Below are positions 51,303 through 61,459 of a DNA stretch of 64,000 nt, in pieces. The DNA is taken from NCBI RefSeq assembly GCF_023715445.1, contig NZ_JAMBOD010000002.1, positions 62,001 to 126,000 of the forward strand. Direction: 5' to 3'. The notes under the pieces are model-generated. The model made no database searches. It was not told the origin of the DNA and was given only the letters and a program-made list of their open reading frames with translations. How positions within the stretch are numbered: the stretch's first letter is position 1; every line of letters begins with the position of its first letter. The stretch comes from Fictibacillus nanhaiensis (GTDB lineage Bacteria; Bacillota; Bacilli; Bacillales; Fictibacillaceae). Made by a program: the position numbers and the translations under genes.

Positions 51303-51336
51303 AAAACCACCTCCTTTAAAAGAAAGAGGCGGTTTT
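51303..51336 (-). terminator. terminator of the TPP riboswitch, containing the tenI Shine-Dalgarno
   Basis: AAAACCACCTCCTTT (51303-51317) pairs with AAAGAGGCGGTTTT (51323-51336); the minus-strand T run follows. GGAGG (51310-51314) lies within the stem. Confidence 0.85.
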
Positions 51337-51372
51337 ATGAAATCAGGATTTTAGCAGATTCTGATAAAACAC

Positions 51373-51463
51373 ACCACTTCCCTACGTTGGTTCTAACCAA
51401 ATCAGGTTCTAAGGGTCTTAAAGTACACTCTAATCTCAGCCTTTAAAAGGCTCCCCTAGTGGT
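51373..51463 (-). ncRNA. TPP riboswitch (THI element)
   Basis: Read on the minus strand: ACCACTAGGGGAGCC, then CTGAGAT, CCCTTAGAACCTGAT, GGTTAGAACCAACGTAGGGA and AGTGGT. The arms ACCACT/AGTGGT close P1 (51458-51463 with 51373-51378). It binds thiamine pyrophosphate and should terminate transcription of tenI-thiO-thiS-thiG-thiF. Confidence 0.96.
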
Positions 51464-51533
51464 AACAACTATTTTTTTATGATTCTATTTTATCGTTAAA
51501 GAACTTTTATAACAACAGGTATACAAGAGAAGA

Positions 51534-52790
51534 CTATTCATTGTTTTCTAAAACAGGCATTTCCACAAAACGTGAAGCTAGATCACTCGCTTTTTTATAC
51601 TGAGAGGTTTCACGGTAATAGCGAAACAACTCTTTTTCATAAAGGGTGATAAGCGTATCGATTCCTACTTCCCGCAAGTGAGGAAGAAAGGTGTTCTCCA
51701 GATATTCATAGTAATCCATTTTGTCTTTCGTATGTAACAGTATATCCAACAAGCGAAAGACATTCTGAAAGGTTTCATTATGCATTTTCTTTGCTAAATC
51801 TATTCCAGCTGTAATATGTTTCTTTAGTTCTTCTTCACTATAAGACTTTAAAAGCAGAGAGTTATGAATATAACCTCTTCTAGCGCCTAGCTCCATATGT
51901 GGAAGTTGTGCATTTTTACACATTTCCAAGACTTTCATAAAGGCATCTTTTGCTTCTTCAAAATATCCCTTACTCGAATATTCTACACCAAGATTATGCC
52001 ACAGATTCACTTCTTTTGCTTCTTCCTGGTAGGTCCTGCAGCTCTTAATCAACGAATGATATTTTTGAATGGTATCTTCAAAATGATAAATATCGTTATA
52101 TCCCATTTGGATCAGCATAAGGTTTTCTGTATCAAGTATTTTCTTAAAATTATTTGTTTTTCTAAAATAGGATAATGCCAAGGTTCCATAATGATAAGCC
52201 TTAACTTTAGCACGAATGAGATGAGAAGCATGTGCGAGGTGATAATAAAACTCATGATTATTATATTCCATTGGATTAATATTTTTTAAGTGCTGGATGG
52301 CTTCTTTGCTCTTACTTATAGATAAGTAATAGATCCCCCACGTATGCTCTAATAAATGTTTCTCATATCGATCCAGATCATTCCAATCAGCTTGACAACT
52401 TAACAAGATACCCTTCCCTTTTTCAAGGTCACCTTTTGTAAGGTAGTAGCGTGCTAATAAGATTCGATAAGAGTGCTGGGCTTCTGAAATATGTATATAG
52501 GTGTTATCTTCAATTTCCTTCTTAAGATTCTCCAGCTCATCAGTTTGCTGTTTTACCATCGCTTCCAGCCACTGATGAAGTTTTTCTTCTAGCAGGTCAT
52601 ACTGCTTTAATTCTTTTTGCAGGTCGATTTGAAGGCGCTTACAAATAAGTTGTGTAATTTCTGTGGAGTACTCCGTTTTTCCCCGTTCGATTTTACTGAC
52701 ATGAGTGACAGAGCAAATGCCTTCTCCCAATTGGGATTGCGTTAAGCCAGCTCGCTCACGATACAATTTGATTATCAATCCTTCCTTCAT
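51534..52790 (-). CDS. NprR-like TPR regulator (RRNPP family)
   Basis: A 418-residue protein with an N-terminal helix-turn-helix of the Cro/CI type (LYRERAGLTQSQLGEGICSV, then THVSKIERGKTEYS) and a long run of TPR-like helices (LLARYYLTKGDLEKGKGILL; WHNLGVEYSSKGYFEEAKDA). Size and architecture match NprR and other RRNPP quorum-sensing regulators that bind short peptides. It is divergent from the broken Vpr-like protease gene (363-bp gap), reminiscent of nprR beside a protease gene. No pro-peptide gene with export signal was found next to it. It could instead be a peptide-independent TPR regulator. Confidence 0.85.
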   Translation of the reverse strand: MKEGLIIKLYRERAGLTQSQLGEGICSVTHVSKIERGKTEYSTEITQLICKRLQIDLQKELKQYDLLEEKLHQWLEAMVKQQTDELENLKKEIEDNTYIHISEAQHSYRILLARYYLTKGDLEKGKGILLSCQADWNDLDRYEKHLLEHTWGIYYLSISKSKEAIQHLKNINPMEYNNHEFYYHLAHASHLIRAKVKAYHYGTLALSYFRKTNNFKKILDTENLMLIQMGYNDIYHFEDTIQKYHSLIKSCRTYQEEAKEVNLWHNLGVEYSSKGYFEEAKDAFMKVLEMCKNAQLPHMELGARRGYIHNSLLLKSYSEEELKKHITAGIDLAKKMHNETFQNVFRLLDILLHTKDKMDYYEYLENTFLPHLREVGIDTLITLYEKELFRYYRETSQYKKASDLASRFVEMPVLENNE

Positions 52791-53152
52791 GTATCCTCAC
52801 CCCAATAATTCATTTTTCCTATAATAGCACGTTTTTCCGTGTATAAATAGAGAGCTCTAAATGGTTAGATGTCTGTATTTACCATTGATTTTAAACCCTA
52901 TAATTCCAGAAGGAAAACTCGTATTTGGGGAAATGAAATAGTGTATTTTTTCTACTAAATCAATTTTTTACCTTTTTATAAGGTCTATTAAACTATACAT
53001 TCATTAAATAATCTCTCTTAGTAGCTAAAAAGAACTATAAACTTCCACCCTGATCTATAAAAAATTATCCCAATTTACTTCCTTGCTGGGTACTTCTAAG
53101 ATTAATGGTATGAATAGTCAGAATTTATAAATTTTATGAAAAGGGTGAAAGA
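52791..53152. other. intergenic region between the NprR-like regulator and the protease
   Basis: A 362-bp AT-rich gap that should carry the divergent promoters. A 26-codon reading frame at 52861-52941 (MVRCLYLPLILNPIIPEGKL and so on) has no clear ribosome-binding site and no signal-peptide-then-mature-peptide layout, so it is not called. No terminator, riboswitch or repeat was recognised. Confidence 0.45.
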
Positions 53153-56100
53153 ATGAAGAATACCATGAAAAAGTCATTTTCTTATCTATTTATTTCTGCA
53201 TTAATTGTTAGTAGTTTTGCATCATCTGCAAGTGCTGATTTTGTACAGACTAATGAAGTAGAACCAGATCCTATATCAATGAAAGCAGATCAGTCAAATG
53301 TTTTCTCGCAATTTGAAGGAAAGAAGAACGACACGTTATATGGGAACGAATTGTCTTCTTTTGATCCCAATGAAGAAGTAAGATTAATTGTTGAAGTAGA
53401 CGTAAATAATCAGGCCAAAGCTCTTCCGGCTGTCCAAGTGGAACACGTAAAAAATACATTGATGAAGAAAAAAGATGCTTCTTCTCATGTAAGACATACA
53501 TATACCTCGGGATTTTATGGGTTTAGTATGGATACGACTATTGGAGAAGCAGAAAAGATTCAGGACATGGCGGGTGTAAAAGATGTTCGCATCGCAAAAA
53601 CCTATGAGCACACCGTCGTAAACAGCAAGAATCTAGTAGAAGCTATGAATGCATGGATCAAATATAATTACCGTGGAGAAGGAATGGTAGTAGCGATCGT
53701 CGACTCAGGTATTGATTATCGTCATGAAGCGATGCAGCTATCTGACAACGGCAAAAAGCAAGCGGATTTAAGAGAAGAAACCATTCAAGAAGACTTGAAT
53801 GCAACATCAGTGAACGATGTTTGGTACACAGATAAAGTTCCCACTGGGTATGATTGGGCAGATAAAGATAATAATGTCATTCCGGCAAAAGATTCTCATG
53901 GGACACATGTTGCAGGAATCGTTGGTGCCAATGAAGAGTCTCAGAAAAAAGCGGTCGGCGTTGCACCAGATGTGCAGCTATTAGCTGAAAAAGTGTTCTC
54001 TGACTCTATCAGCTATGCTTATGACGATGATATTGTGGCAGGAATCTATCATGCTGTAGAGTTTGGAGCAGATGTCATTAACTTAAGCTTAGGATCAGAA
54101 GCAGGTATGGTAGATGCAAATGATCCACTTCAAAGGGCCATTCAATATGCAACAGAAAATGGCGTTTTAGTAGTAGCTGCTGCTGGTAATGCAGCTTACA
54201 GCACCAAGCAAAACCTTCTGCAACGTTCCACATTGCCATTAGCAAAAAATCCGGATATCGGACTTGTTGGTAATCCTGGTGTTACACCTTACGCACTCCA
54301 GGTTGCTTCTTCTGAAAACGACCTGATGAAAGTAGATGGACTTCGTTTAAGCGATGGAAGTAAACTAGGCTACCAGATTCAATACAGCTCTAAAAAATTC
54401 ATAGACCACTTAGATAAAGATAAAGAATATGAGCTTGTCTTTGTAGGAGAAGGCAAATCAGCCGATGTGAAGGATTTAGACTTGCAAGGAAAAATTGCTA
54501 TCGCCCAACCGTTACAACAATATGCGTTCTATTCGTATATACAAAATGAAGCAGGAAAAAAGGGCGCCGTTGCTGCGATCGTAATTCCGCCTAATGGAGT
54601 ACCTGACTATTCCAACATGTCTTTCAGTCCTTACATGATTCCTGCCGTGACAACCGATCAAGAAAAAGCAAGCAAATTGGTGGAACTGTTGCAAAGCGGT
54701 GAAAAAGTGACTGCCCAATTGGAAGACGAAGGACTGTGGGTTCAAAATACAGCAACAGAACCAATGTCGACATTTTCTTCTTATGGCTCACCTACCGATT
54801 TAAGCTTTAAACCGGAAATTACAGCTCCTGGAGGAAAAATCAGTTCTACTGTCATCAATAATCAATATGAAACGATGAGCGGAACGTCTATGGCAAGTCC
54901 TCATGTTGCTGCAGGCGGAGCATTGATCCTTCAAAAATACTATGAAGATATGAAACTGCCAAAAAACATGGATACCGTATTAAAAGCAAAAAATGCATTG
55001 ATGAACACATCTGAGAATTTAACGAATCCGAAACACGAAAATATGTCCTATTCACCTAGACGTCAAGGTTCAGGATTAATGAAAATTGAGCAAGCCTTAA
55101 AAACGCCTTATCTTCTTCAGCATGATGGTGTCCCTTTAGAAGAAGCAGCATCTGTTGCGTTAAAAGAAATTGATCGTACGTTTGATTTCACTTTAGAAGT
55201 AGAAGCATTAACGAAAAAGGCGGAAAAAGCACCACCAATATGAAGTTTATGTAGATGTAATCACAGATGAGACGGAAAAGAAAACATATGACGGAGTAGA
55301 AAGAGAGTATTTAACATTAAACTCCATATCAGTAAAAGATGCCGTCATAAAAATAAATGGAAAGCAGCAAAAGGGAAACAGCAAATTTCAATACAAGCCT
55401 CATCGCGATGATAAGGTTACCGTTTCCGTTACTCTTCCAAACGATCTAAGTGAAGGACGTTTTGTAGAAGGCTTCGTGCGTTTTGTACCAAAAGGAAGTT
55501 CTGTGAAGGAACTATCGACCTTAACGATTCCTTATATGGGCTTCTACGGAGAATGGGATGCCCTCGCAAATATTGACGAGAGTCCGGTAAACGGAGACCC
55601 TTTCCTAGGCTATACCGTTCTATGGAATGACATGCTGAATCTTCCAATAGGCTATGATTCAATGACTGGCACGTTTGATGCGGAGAAGATCGGAGTCTCT
55701 CATCGCTCGATCAGTTCTGGGGCTTATCCTTCTTTTACAGCATTTAGAAACTTAAAAGAGATGTCGTTAAGCATCCAAGATCAGAACGGAAATACCGTCC
55801 GTGAGATCGGAAACTTTAGTGAATTTACGGCTGATGGCACTCCGTATCCATTTAGAAAAAATATCATGAGCTATAGAGATTATTCTTATTCCTTTGACAG
55901 CATCACCTGGAATTCCATCGATCATAATGGAGACAATCTGCCAGACGGCCAATACTACTACGTCTATACAAGCACATTAAACTATGAGGGAGCGAAACCT
56001 CAGACAACAAAAATCCCGATTAAAGTGGACTCCATCGCACCAGTTGTAAAAGACGTAAAAGTAGAAGAACAGCAAGATGGAAAATACAAAATCAAATGGG

Positions 56101-56577
56101 ATGTAGAAGAGAACGGCACAGGTTATTTAGGCAGTATGATTTGGGTTAATGGTTCGTATAAGAGCTTGCCAGATAATGCGAAAGAATACATCACTGCGGA
56201 GAAACCAGAAATTGCGATGATTTCGGCTGTGGATGAAGCTCGAAATGTAGGTCGGATATGCTGGAAACGAAGACTTGCTGCATGCAGATCCGTTTATTAA
56301 CTATTTATCTGTATCTGGAACCAATATCAATCAAACAAAGCCTGCCTCGATTTTGGTATTTGGATATAAACGCTTGGATTGGCATTTTGTCATATCAGAT
56401 GCTCAAGGGAATAAGCTCGAAGAAGCCAATATTGATAATGAGCATTCGATTTACGGCTTACAATGGTATCCAGACCCTGAATATCCAAACGGCGACTACT
56501 TTGTAACCGTGACGGCAACAGATGAAACAGGATTATCCTTAACATCAAAACCTTATAAAATGACTGTAAAACATTAA
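53153..56577 (+). pseudogene. Vpr-like secreted S8 protease, broken by two frameshifts
   Basis: Signal peptide ends SSASADF. The protease has D184 (VAIVDSGID), H249 (DSHGTHVAG), N346 (AAAGNAA) and S579 (MSGTSMASP), with a PA-type insert at about 395-525, as in Bacillus Vpr/lactocepin-like enzymes. At about 55223-55228, in a poly-A run, the frame ends PPI-stop; reading with one base fewer continues HHQYEVYVDVITDETEKKTY into Fn3-like C-terminal domains. A second +1 shift near 56250 joins SAVDEARNVG to YAGNEDLLHADPF, ending TVKH at 56577. Both shifts are single-base insertions in otherwise clean sequence. Either a decaying gene or assembly errors; the catalytic part is complete in the first frame. 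Confidence 0.85.
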
Positions 56578-56583
56578 TATCGT

Positions 56584-56616
56584 GCCAAGAACCATTACAT
56601 GTGGTTCTTGGCATTT
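56584..56616 (+). terminator. terminator of the Vpr-like protease gene
   Basis: GCCAAGAACCA (56584-56594) pairs with TGGTTCTTGGC (56602-56612), followed by ATTTT. Confidence 0.85.
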
Positions 56617-56690
56617 TCGTGCGTGTTTAAATAACTTATTCAAATTCCTGTTAAACTCAGGTTAACTCGCAGATTTTTGATTAAAAATAG

Positions 56691-56983
56691 AGGCTGTTTC
56701 GTAACCTTAGTTGCTCTTAGGAGTGGTTGATTTCCGTTTCAGGATGCTCGCTTTCCGCGGGGGGTAAGGTGAGCCCAGGCGAAAGATATATGAAGTGCTG
56801 CTCCTGCGGCTACAAGAAAATCCTGCCGAAGTAAGCTTCCTCGTCACATGCCTTGCAAGAAGAATACTCAGGTAGTCGGCACGCTGCTCCCGCAGGAGTC
56901 TCGCACCTTACACTCCAATCAACTTGTCAATGAAGACTCTTTCAAAAATGACCCAAAAGCAACAATCTTTTAAAAAAAGAGCC
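56691..56983 (+). repeat. MITE-like dispersed repeat, copy 3 (longest)
   Basis: AGGCTGTTTCGTAA (56691) and a degenerate TTTTAAAAAAAGAGCC end enclose the same core as copies 1 and 2, with an insertion of about 70 nt after GGGGGTAAGGTGAGCCCAGG. It lies between the protease terminator and the YjiH terminators. Confidence 0.75.
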
Positions 56984-56992
56984 AAAATAAAA

Positions 56993-57032
56993 AACTGGCT
57001 TCCAGAGGGAATCTTTCACTCTGGAACCAGTT
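56993..57032 (-). terminator. distal terminator behind the YjiH-family gene
   Basis: AACTGGCTTCCAGAG (56993-57007) pairs with CTCTGGAACCAGTT (57019-57032) with one bulged base; the minus-strand T run follows. Confidence 0.75.
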
Positions 57033-57090
57033 CATTAATTATCTAGCATCTTTAATAAGAATCTTAACTAGATTACTAATCTCCATAAAA

Positions 57091-57121
57091 GAGGTGCTGC
57101 TTAAACACTTAGCAGCACCTC
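57091..57121 (-). terminator. proximal terminator of the YjiH-family gene
   Basis: GAGGTGCTGCT (57091-57101) pairs with AGCAGCACCTC (57111-57121); TTTTAT follows on the minus strand, 14 nt after the stop. Confidence 0.85.
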
Positions 57122-57134
57122 TTATCATCTATTT

Positions 57135-58445
57135 TTATAGAAGTAAATACGCGAGTGGTGTTGCAAGAATCAAAGCCAGCACCGTACGTTGGAACCAGAT
57201 GAACACAAGCTTAGGAAGGCTGATTGGAATATCCGTGGACAGCACACAAGGAATGCTTGCTGAGAAGAACAGGATCGATGCAACAGATACAACTCCGATT
57301 ACAAACTTCGTAACAAGTGCCGCTTCTGCCACAAGCAGTGCCGGCAGGAACATTTCAGCCACTCCGATTGATGCTGCTTTTGCCGCAAGCATCGCATCCG
57401 GAAGCTGCAGCGCCCAAGTGAACGGATAGAACACATAGCCGATCCAGTCAAAAACCGGTGTGTACTCCGCTAACAGGAGTCCGATAAGACCAACACTCAT
57501 AATCGAAGGCAAGATGCTCATCGCCATTACGAAGCCGTCTTTTAGGTTGGACCAGATGTTTGTTAGAAATGCAGGAGCGTTTTGTGATGAATCCATCGCG
57601 CTTCTCCATGCTGTTTGCAGATATTTCTCGTTTACAACTTCTTCCGGCTGACCTTCCCCGCCAGAATAGGAATCATCCATACTGCTTAACGGCCGGATTC
57701 GAACCGTAATCGCCGTAACTAAAAACGTCACGACAAGTGTCGTCCAGAAGTACGTGTTCCACATTTCCATCAGACCTAACGTATTCGCCACAACGATCAT
57801 GAATGTCGCAGAGACCGTAGAGAAACCTGTTGCGATAATTGCAGCTTCTTTTACGGTATACTTTCCTTCTTTAAAGACGCGGTTTGTGATGAGAAGGCCG
57901 ATGGAATAGCTGCCGACAAAAGAAGCGACTGCATCGACCGCAGATCTGCCCGGCGTTTTCCAGATCGGCCGCATTATTTTTTGTACGAGCACACCTATGA
58001 ACTCCATCAGACCATAACCCACGATAAACGCTAAGAACACAGCTCCGATCGGAACGAGCAGCCCTACAGGAATGACTAGTTTTTCAAATAAAAACGGCCC
58101 CATGTTAGGATCACTTAACCAGCCCGGACCCCATTCAAAATAAAGAAGGACTGCCGCGATCAAACCAACAACTTTTAACAACGAGAACGTGGTTGTCACC
58201 CGGTCTCTGTTCCACGTTTTCGTGTAGAACGGATAAACAGCTCCGAGTAGAATAACGAGTAAAGCATATAGAGGGACGGCTTCACCCGCTGTAGCCCTTA
58301 CCCACGTCACAAGGTGATCAAGCGGAATGGACGACTTCCCTTTGACCGTAATCGGAATAAAGAACATGAAAATACCAACTGCACTGAACAGAAGAAATTT
58401 TAAAGAATGAGACCAGGAACCTGCAGCGCTTTTCATCTCTTTCAA
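57135..58445 (-). CDS. YjiH family membrane protein (nucleoside-recognition Gate domain)
   Basis: A 436-residue integral membrane protein with about ten helices. It opens LKFLLFSAVGIFMFFIPITV and contains two Gate-like blocks: SAVDAVASFVGSYSIGLLIT and MLAAKAASIGVAEMFLPALL with ASIPCVLSTDIPISLPKLVF. YjiH proteins are distant relatives of nucleoside-recognition/Gate transporters; transport is likely but the substrate is unknown. A palindrome TTATCA-G-TGATAA (58451-58463) and a GC-rich hairpin (AGCCCG/CGGGCT) lie just upstream of the start. Confidence 0.85.
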   Translation of the reverse strand: MKEMKSAAGSWSHSLKFLLFSAVGIFMFFIPITVKGKSSIPLDHLVTWVRATAGEAVPLYALLVILLGAVYPFYTKTWNRDRVTTTFSLLKVVGLIAAVLLYFEWGPGWLSDPNMGPFLFEKLVIPVGLLVPIGAVFLAFIVGYGLMEFIGVLVQKIMRPIWKTPGRSAVDAVASFVGSYSIGLLITNRVFKEGKYTVKEAAIIATGFSTVSATFMIVVANTLGLMEMWNTYFWTTLVVTFLVTAITVRIRPLSSMDDSYSGGEGQPEEVVNEKYLQTAWRSAMDSSQNAPAFLTNIWSNLKDGFVMAMSILPSIMSVGLIGLLLAEYTPVFDWIGYVFYPFTWALQLPDAMLAAKAASIGVAEMFLPALLVAEAALVTKFVIGVVSVASILFFSASIPCVLSTDIPISLPKLVFIWFQRTVLALILATPLAYLLL

Positions 58446-58641
58446 CTCCCTTATCAGTGATAAGCCCGCCTTAACGGGCTCTCTCTACATCTTATCGGGA
58501 CAAAGTTCGAAATATGCCGAGATCTGCTTGTACAATTTTCATATTACTCAAAGGTATTTTCCCTTTCTGGATCTTTTCATGTCTGATTATCGTCACTCTG
58601 GGGAATACCATTTACATAATCAAAAAACAGGAGTGTTCTAA

Positions 58642-58911
58642 ATGCCATATTTTATCAACGTCAATAAAAGTGTGGAAGAAGAGTATGGAAAGATGTTTGT
58701 TTATGATCCAGGTCAAAACCGGGAAAACGAAGATGAGCTGGAAGTGATGAACAATCTGGATGAGCAGGATCAAGGAAAACCTTATATCTTTCCGAAGAGC
58801 TTTTTGTTGGAGGTTTCTGCTGAGGATTATGAGAGGTATGCTGAGGCGAAAAAGAGAGATCAAGATGTGGAGTCCGTTACGGAGTCGATTTTGCAAAAAT
58901 ATAAAAAGTAA
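58642..58911 (+). CDS. hypothetical acidic small protein
   Basis: An 89-residue, mostly hydrophilic protein, MPYFINVNKSVEEEYGKMFV followed by acidic stretches (ENEDELEVMNNLDEQDQG) and a C-terminal helix. No signal peptide, membrane segment or catalytic motif. CAGGAG lies upstream of the ATG with normal spacing, and a strong terminator follows, so it is likely expressed. Family not recognised. Confidence 0.6.
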   Translation: MPYFINVNKSVEEEYGKMFVYDPGQNRENEDELEVMNNLDEQDQGKPYIFPKSFLLEVSAEDYERYAEAKKRDQDVESVTESILQKYKK

Positions 58912-58941
58912 AGAGCTGCCAATTATGGCAGCTCTTTTTTC
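58910..58941. terminator. bidirectional terminator
   Basis: AAAGAGCTGCC (58910-58920) pairs with GGCAGCTCTTT (58927-58937) between convergent genes. Confidence 0.9.
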
Positions 58942-60231
58942 TTAATCCTTTATTGATTTGTACACTATATTTGCAATCTCTTTAGAAAGCGAGCCGGTAC
59001 TATGATAAGATCCATTTGGTTTTGGTCCATTATTTTGTTTGTTCGTTAATAAGATAATTTGCAAGTTGTGTTCAGGATCGAAAATAACCTGTGTACCTGT
59101 AAAGCCTGTGTGTCCAAAAGCTTTGTCTGAGTATAGATCACCCATGTACCAGTTCTTCTGCCTTTCCCAGCCGTAGCCTTGTCCAAAGGCCTGATCCGCA
59201 GCGAATTCTTCTAAAACTTCTTCATCATAAAGTTTTGTTTTACCGTACGAACCGCCGTTCAGCATGAGCTGTCCTAATTTAGCAAGGTCTTTAGCTGTTG
59301 AAAAAAGTCCAGCATGTCCTGCAACGCCTCCATTGCCATAAAAGCTATTGCCGTCATTCACTTCACCAATTAACGTATAGTCTCTCCATCCATCAAACAT
59401 ATCCGGATCTTCTTCTACATAATAACCGAAGTTTGGATCATCGATCATCTTGTATTCATATGGATTACCCCATGAAGTAGCTGCAATTTTCTTTTTGTTC
59501 ATGTTATCTGGAGTAAACATCGTATGTTTCATTTTAAGAGGCTGATAGATTTCGGATTCCAGATACTTATCCAGCTTTTTGTTTGCTATTTTTTCGATAA
59601 TAAATCCAAGCGTCATAAAGCTGAAATCACTGTACTTTCTTGCTGTACCCGTTTCGTATTCTAACGGCAGTTCATTAATATAATCGAGCACTCCTTCTGG
59701 TGTTTGGACAAAAAGATATGTGGGATACCAAGGTGTAAGACCGGACGTGTGCGTCAAAAGATCGGCAACTGTCACATGTTCTTTCCCGTTCGCTCCGAAT
59801 TCAGGAATGTATTCTGTTACTTTATCGTCGACTGAAAGCTTGCCTTCACTTACGAGTTTCATAATCCCCTGTGTTGTTCCCATCACTTTTGTAACAGAGG
59901 CCAGGTCGAACATTGTGTCTTTTTTCATAGGATTAGGCTTGTCCAACAACTCTCCCATGTCATATTTTTGGGCAAATCCGTAGGCTTCTTCTTTTACTAT
60001 TTTCCCGTCTTTCGCGATTAATAGAGTGGCTCCTGGGGTAATTCCGTCTGATATTGCTTTTTCCACAGCTTGATCTACTTCTGACAACTTCTCCCGGTCC
60101 ATTCCGACAAGTTCAGGTGTTCCATAGGATAGTTTAGTAGCTTTTGTGTGTGCATGACTAATATTCATGTTTCCTAAAAAGGTTACTAAGCAAAGACTGA
60201 TAAACATCATAATCGACAACGTTTTTTTCAT
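58942..60231 (-). CDS. secreted serine hydrolase of the beta-lactamase/PBP-like fold
   Basis: A 429-residue protein with a signal peptide (hydrophobic core MMFISLCLVTFLGNMNI, cleavage near HAHTK). Catalytic SxxK is S112-V-T-K115 in DLASVTKVM; the usual Tyr-x-Asn is replaced by Y200-S-D202 (RKYSDFS); the third motif is KAFGHTGFTG. The architecture resembles class C beta-lactamases and esterases, and Bacillus members such as YbbE act in cell-wall recycling or as esterases. No beta-lactam resistance is implied. Last gene of the cluster 58942-64000, 31 nt after the mutase gene. Confidence 0.85.
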   Translation of the reverse strand: MKKTLSIMMFISLCLVTFLGNMNISHAHTKATKLSYGTPELVGMDREKLSEVDQAVEKAISDGITPGATLLIAKDGKIVKEEAYGFAQKYDMGELLDKPNPMKKDTMFDLASVTKVMGTTQGIMKLVSEGKLSVDDKVTEYIPEFGANGKEHVTVADLLTHTSGLTPWYPTYLFVQTPEGVLDYINELPLEYETGTARKYSDFSFMTLGFIIEKIANKKLDKYLESEIYQPLKMKHTMFTPDNMNKKKIAATSWGNPYEYKMIDDPNFGYYVEEDPDMFDGWRDYTLIGEVNDGNSFYGNGGVAGHAGLFSTAKDLAKLGQLMLNGGSYGKTKLYDEEVLEEFAADQAFGQGYGWERQKNWYMGDLYSDKAFGHTGFTGTQVIFDPEHNLQIILLTNKQNNGPKPNGSYHSTGSLSKEIANIVYKSIKD

Positions 60232-60262
60232 CTTAAGCCCTCCCGTTTGTTATTGGAATCTA

Positions 60263-61456
60263 CTAAGCTCTTAACATTTCCTTCAAAAAACTTGTGCCGA
60301 ACTCAGGCTGAGGTACACCTGCTAGCTCTGCCATTGTCGCTGCAATATCTGCCATTGTACTTCTAACACCAAGGTCAACTGGTTTTAACTTTTTACCGAT
60401 AACAAGGAGCGGTGTTTGTTCTCTTGTATGATTGGAATGTCCGATGGTCGGATCGTTTCCATGATCACCTGTTATAAAAAGAACATCGTCCTCACTCATC
60501 TCTTCAATAAACTTCTCAATAAACCGATCTGCTTCTTCCAGCACTTCTTTATACCAGTTCACATCTTGTTTGTGACCAGCTAAATCCGTCTCTTGAACAT
60601 TCACTAAAAGAACTGCGTTGTTCTCGGCTTTTCTGTGATAATTTCGAAACGTGTTCAGAACATCTTTTGTTTCGACGACCGGATCCTTGAACCCGGATGC
60701 CTGAATAACATCAGCTGTTTTTCCGATACGATACACCGGAACGTGATTGTCTTCAGCAATATAAGGGAACTGTTTATGAAAATCTACACCATAGCCTAAA
60801 TGCAGAACATGGTAGCCTTCTCCGTAAACATTCGTTTTCGGGCTGTCGACTCCCCACTGGCAACCATTCTTTTCGGTCACTGCTGAAAGAATGTCCGCTA
60901 TATCTGATTTTTTATTGCCAAAGACAATCACCCTGCTCGTATCTACGCAGCTTCTCACAATTCGTCCGATCCTGCTTGCTTCTTCAAATGTAATCTGATT
61001 GAGATCACAAACAACGTTGATAATATTGCCTGGCGAGGACTCCAGATTATCTCCTATGACAATGCAGTCTTCGACGAGCAGTATACTCGCTTTTTCAATA
61101 GGATGTGAGACTTGATATCCTTTTTTTTGAAGACATTTTTTGATTTCCCCGCTAACATTCTTCATCAATCTTTTTTGAGGAATGCCGGGTCTGCTGCCCA
61201 TCAGCTCTTGATGGCCCATGTATGTGTCAGCACCATGATGAGCAAGATTATTTCTCCCAAATGCCGCTTTCGGTTCTCCCTGATTATCGACTAATTTGCA
61301 CAAACCCAACTCGTATAAAAAAGGAATCTTAAGTTTGGTTGCCTCTCTAAGGTGCTTATATGTGTTAGCATTCCTATCCTCGGGCTTTACTTCTGCACAA
61401 TCATCCATGGCACCGATTCCAAATCCATCTAGTACAAGCAATGAAATTTTCCCCAT
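60263..61456 (-). CDS. phosphopentomutase-like metalloenzyme (YhfW-like)
   Basis: A 397-residue alkaline-phosphatase-superfamily mutase. Metal ligands are in SLLVLDGFGIGAMDD, VQETDLAGHKQD and TGDHGNDPTIGHSNHTREQTP; the phospho-threonine region is HHGADTYMGHQELMG. It resembles phosphopentomutase but the order and context (PLP enzymes next door) match E. coli YhfW, whose substrate is unknown. It lies between the YhfX-like gene (4-nt gap) and the serine hydrolase gene. Simple DeoB assignment is less likely because no nucleoside phosphorylase is near. Confidence 0.85.
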   Translation of the reverse strand: MGKISLLVLDGFGIGAMDDCAEVKPEDRNANTYKHLREATKLKIPFLYELGLCKLVDNQGEPKAAFGRNNLAHHGADTYMGHQELMGSRPGIPQKRLMKNVSGEIKKCLQKKGYQVSHPIEKASILLVEDCIVIGDNLESSPGNIINVVCDLNQITFEEASRIGRIVRSCVDTSRVIVFGNKKSDIADILSAVTEKNGCQWGVDSPKTNVYGEGYHVLHLGYGVDFHKQFPYIAEDNHVPVYRIGKTADVIQASGFKDPVVETKDVLNTFRNYHRKAENNAVLLVNVQETDLAGHKQDVNWYKEVLEEADRFIEKFIEEMSEDDVLFITGDHGNDPTIGHSNHTREQTPLLVIGKKLKPVDLGVRSTMADIAATMAELAGVPQPEFGTSFLKEMLRA

Positions 61457-61459
61457 GAT

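Noticed and set aside
52861-52941. A 26-codon frame between the NprR-like regulator and protease as a possible pheromone gene
   Set aside because: No ribosome-binding site, no export signal followed by a variable C-terminal peptide, and wrong position for an RRNPP pro-peptide gene.
60263-61456. Assignment as DeoB for nucleoside catabolism
   Set aside because: No purine or pyrimidine nucleoside phosphorylase or deoxyribose aldolase is near, and the PLP-enzyme context matches YhfW instead.
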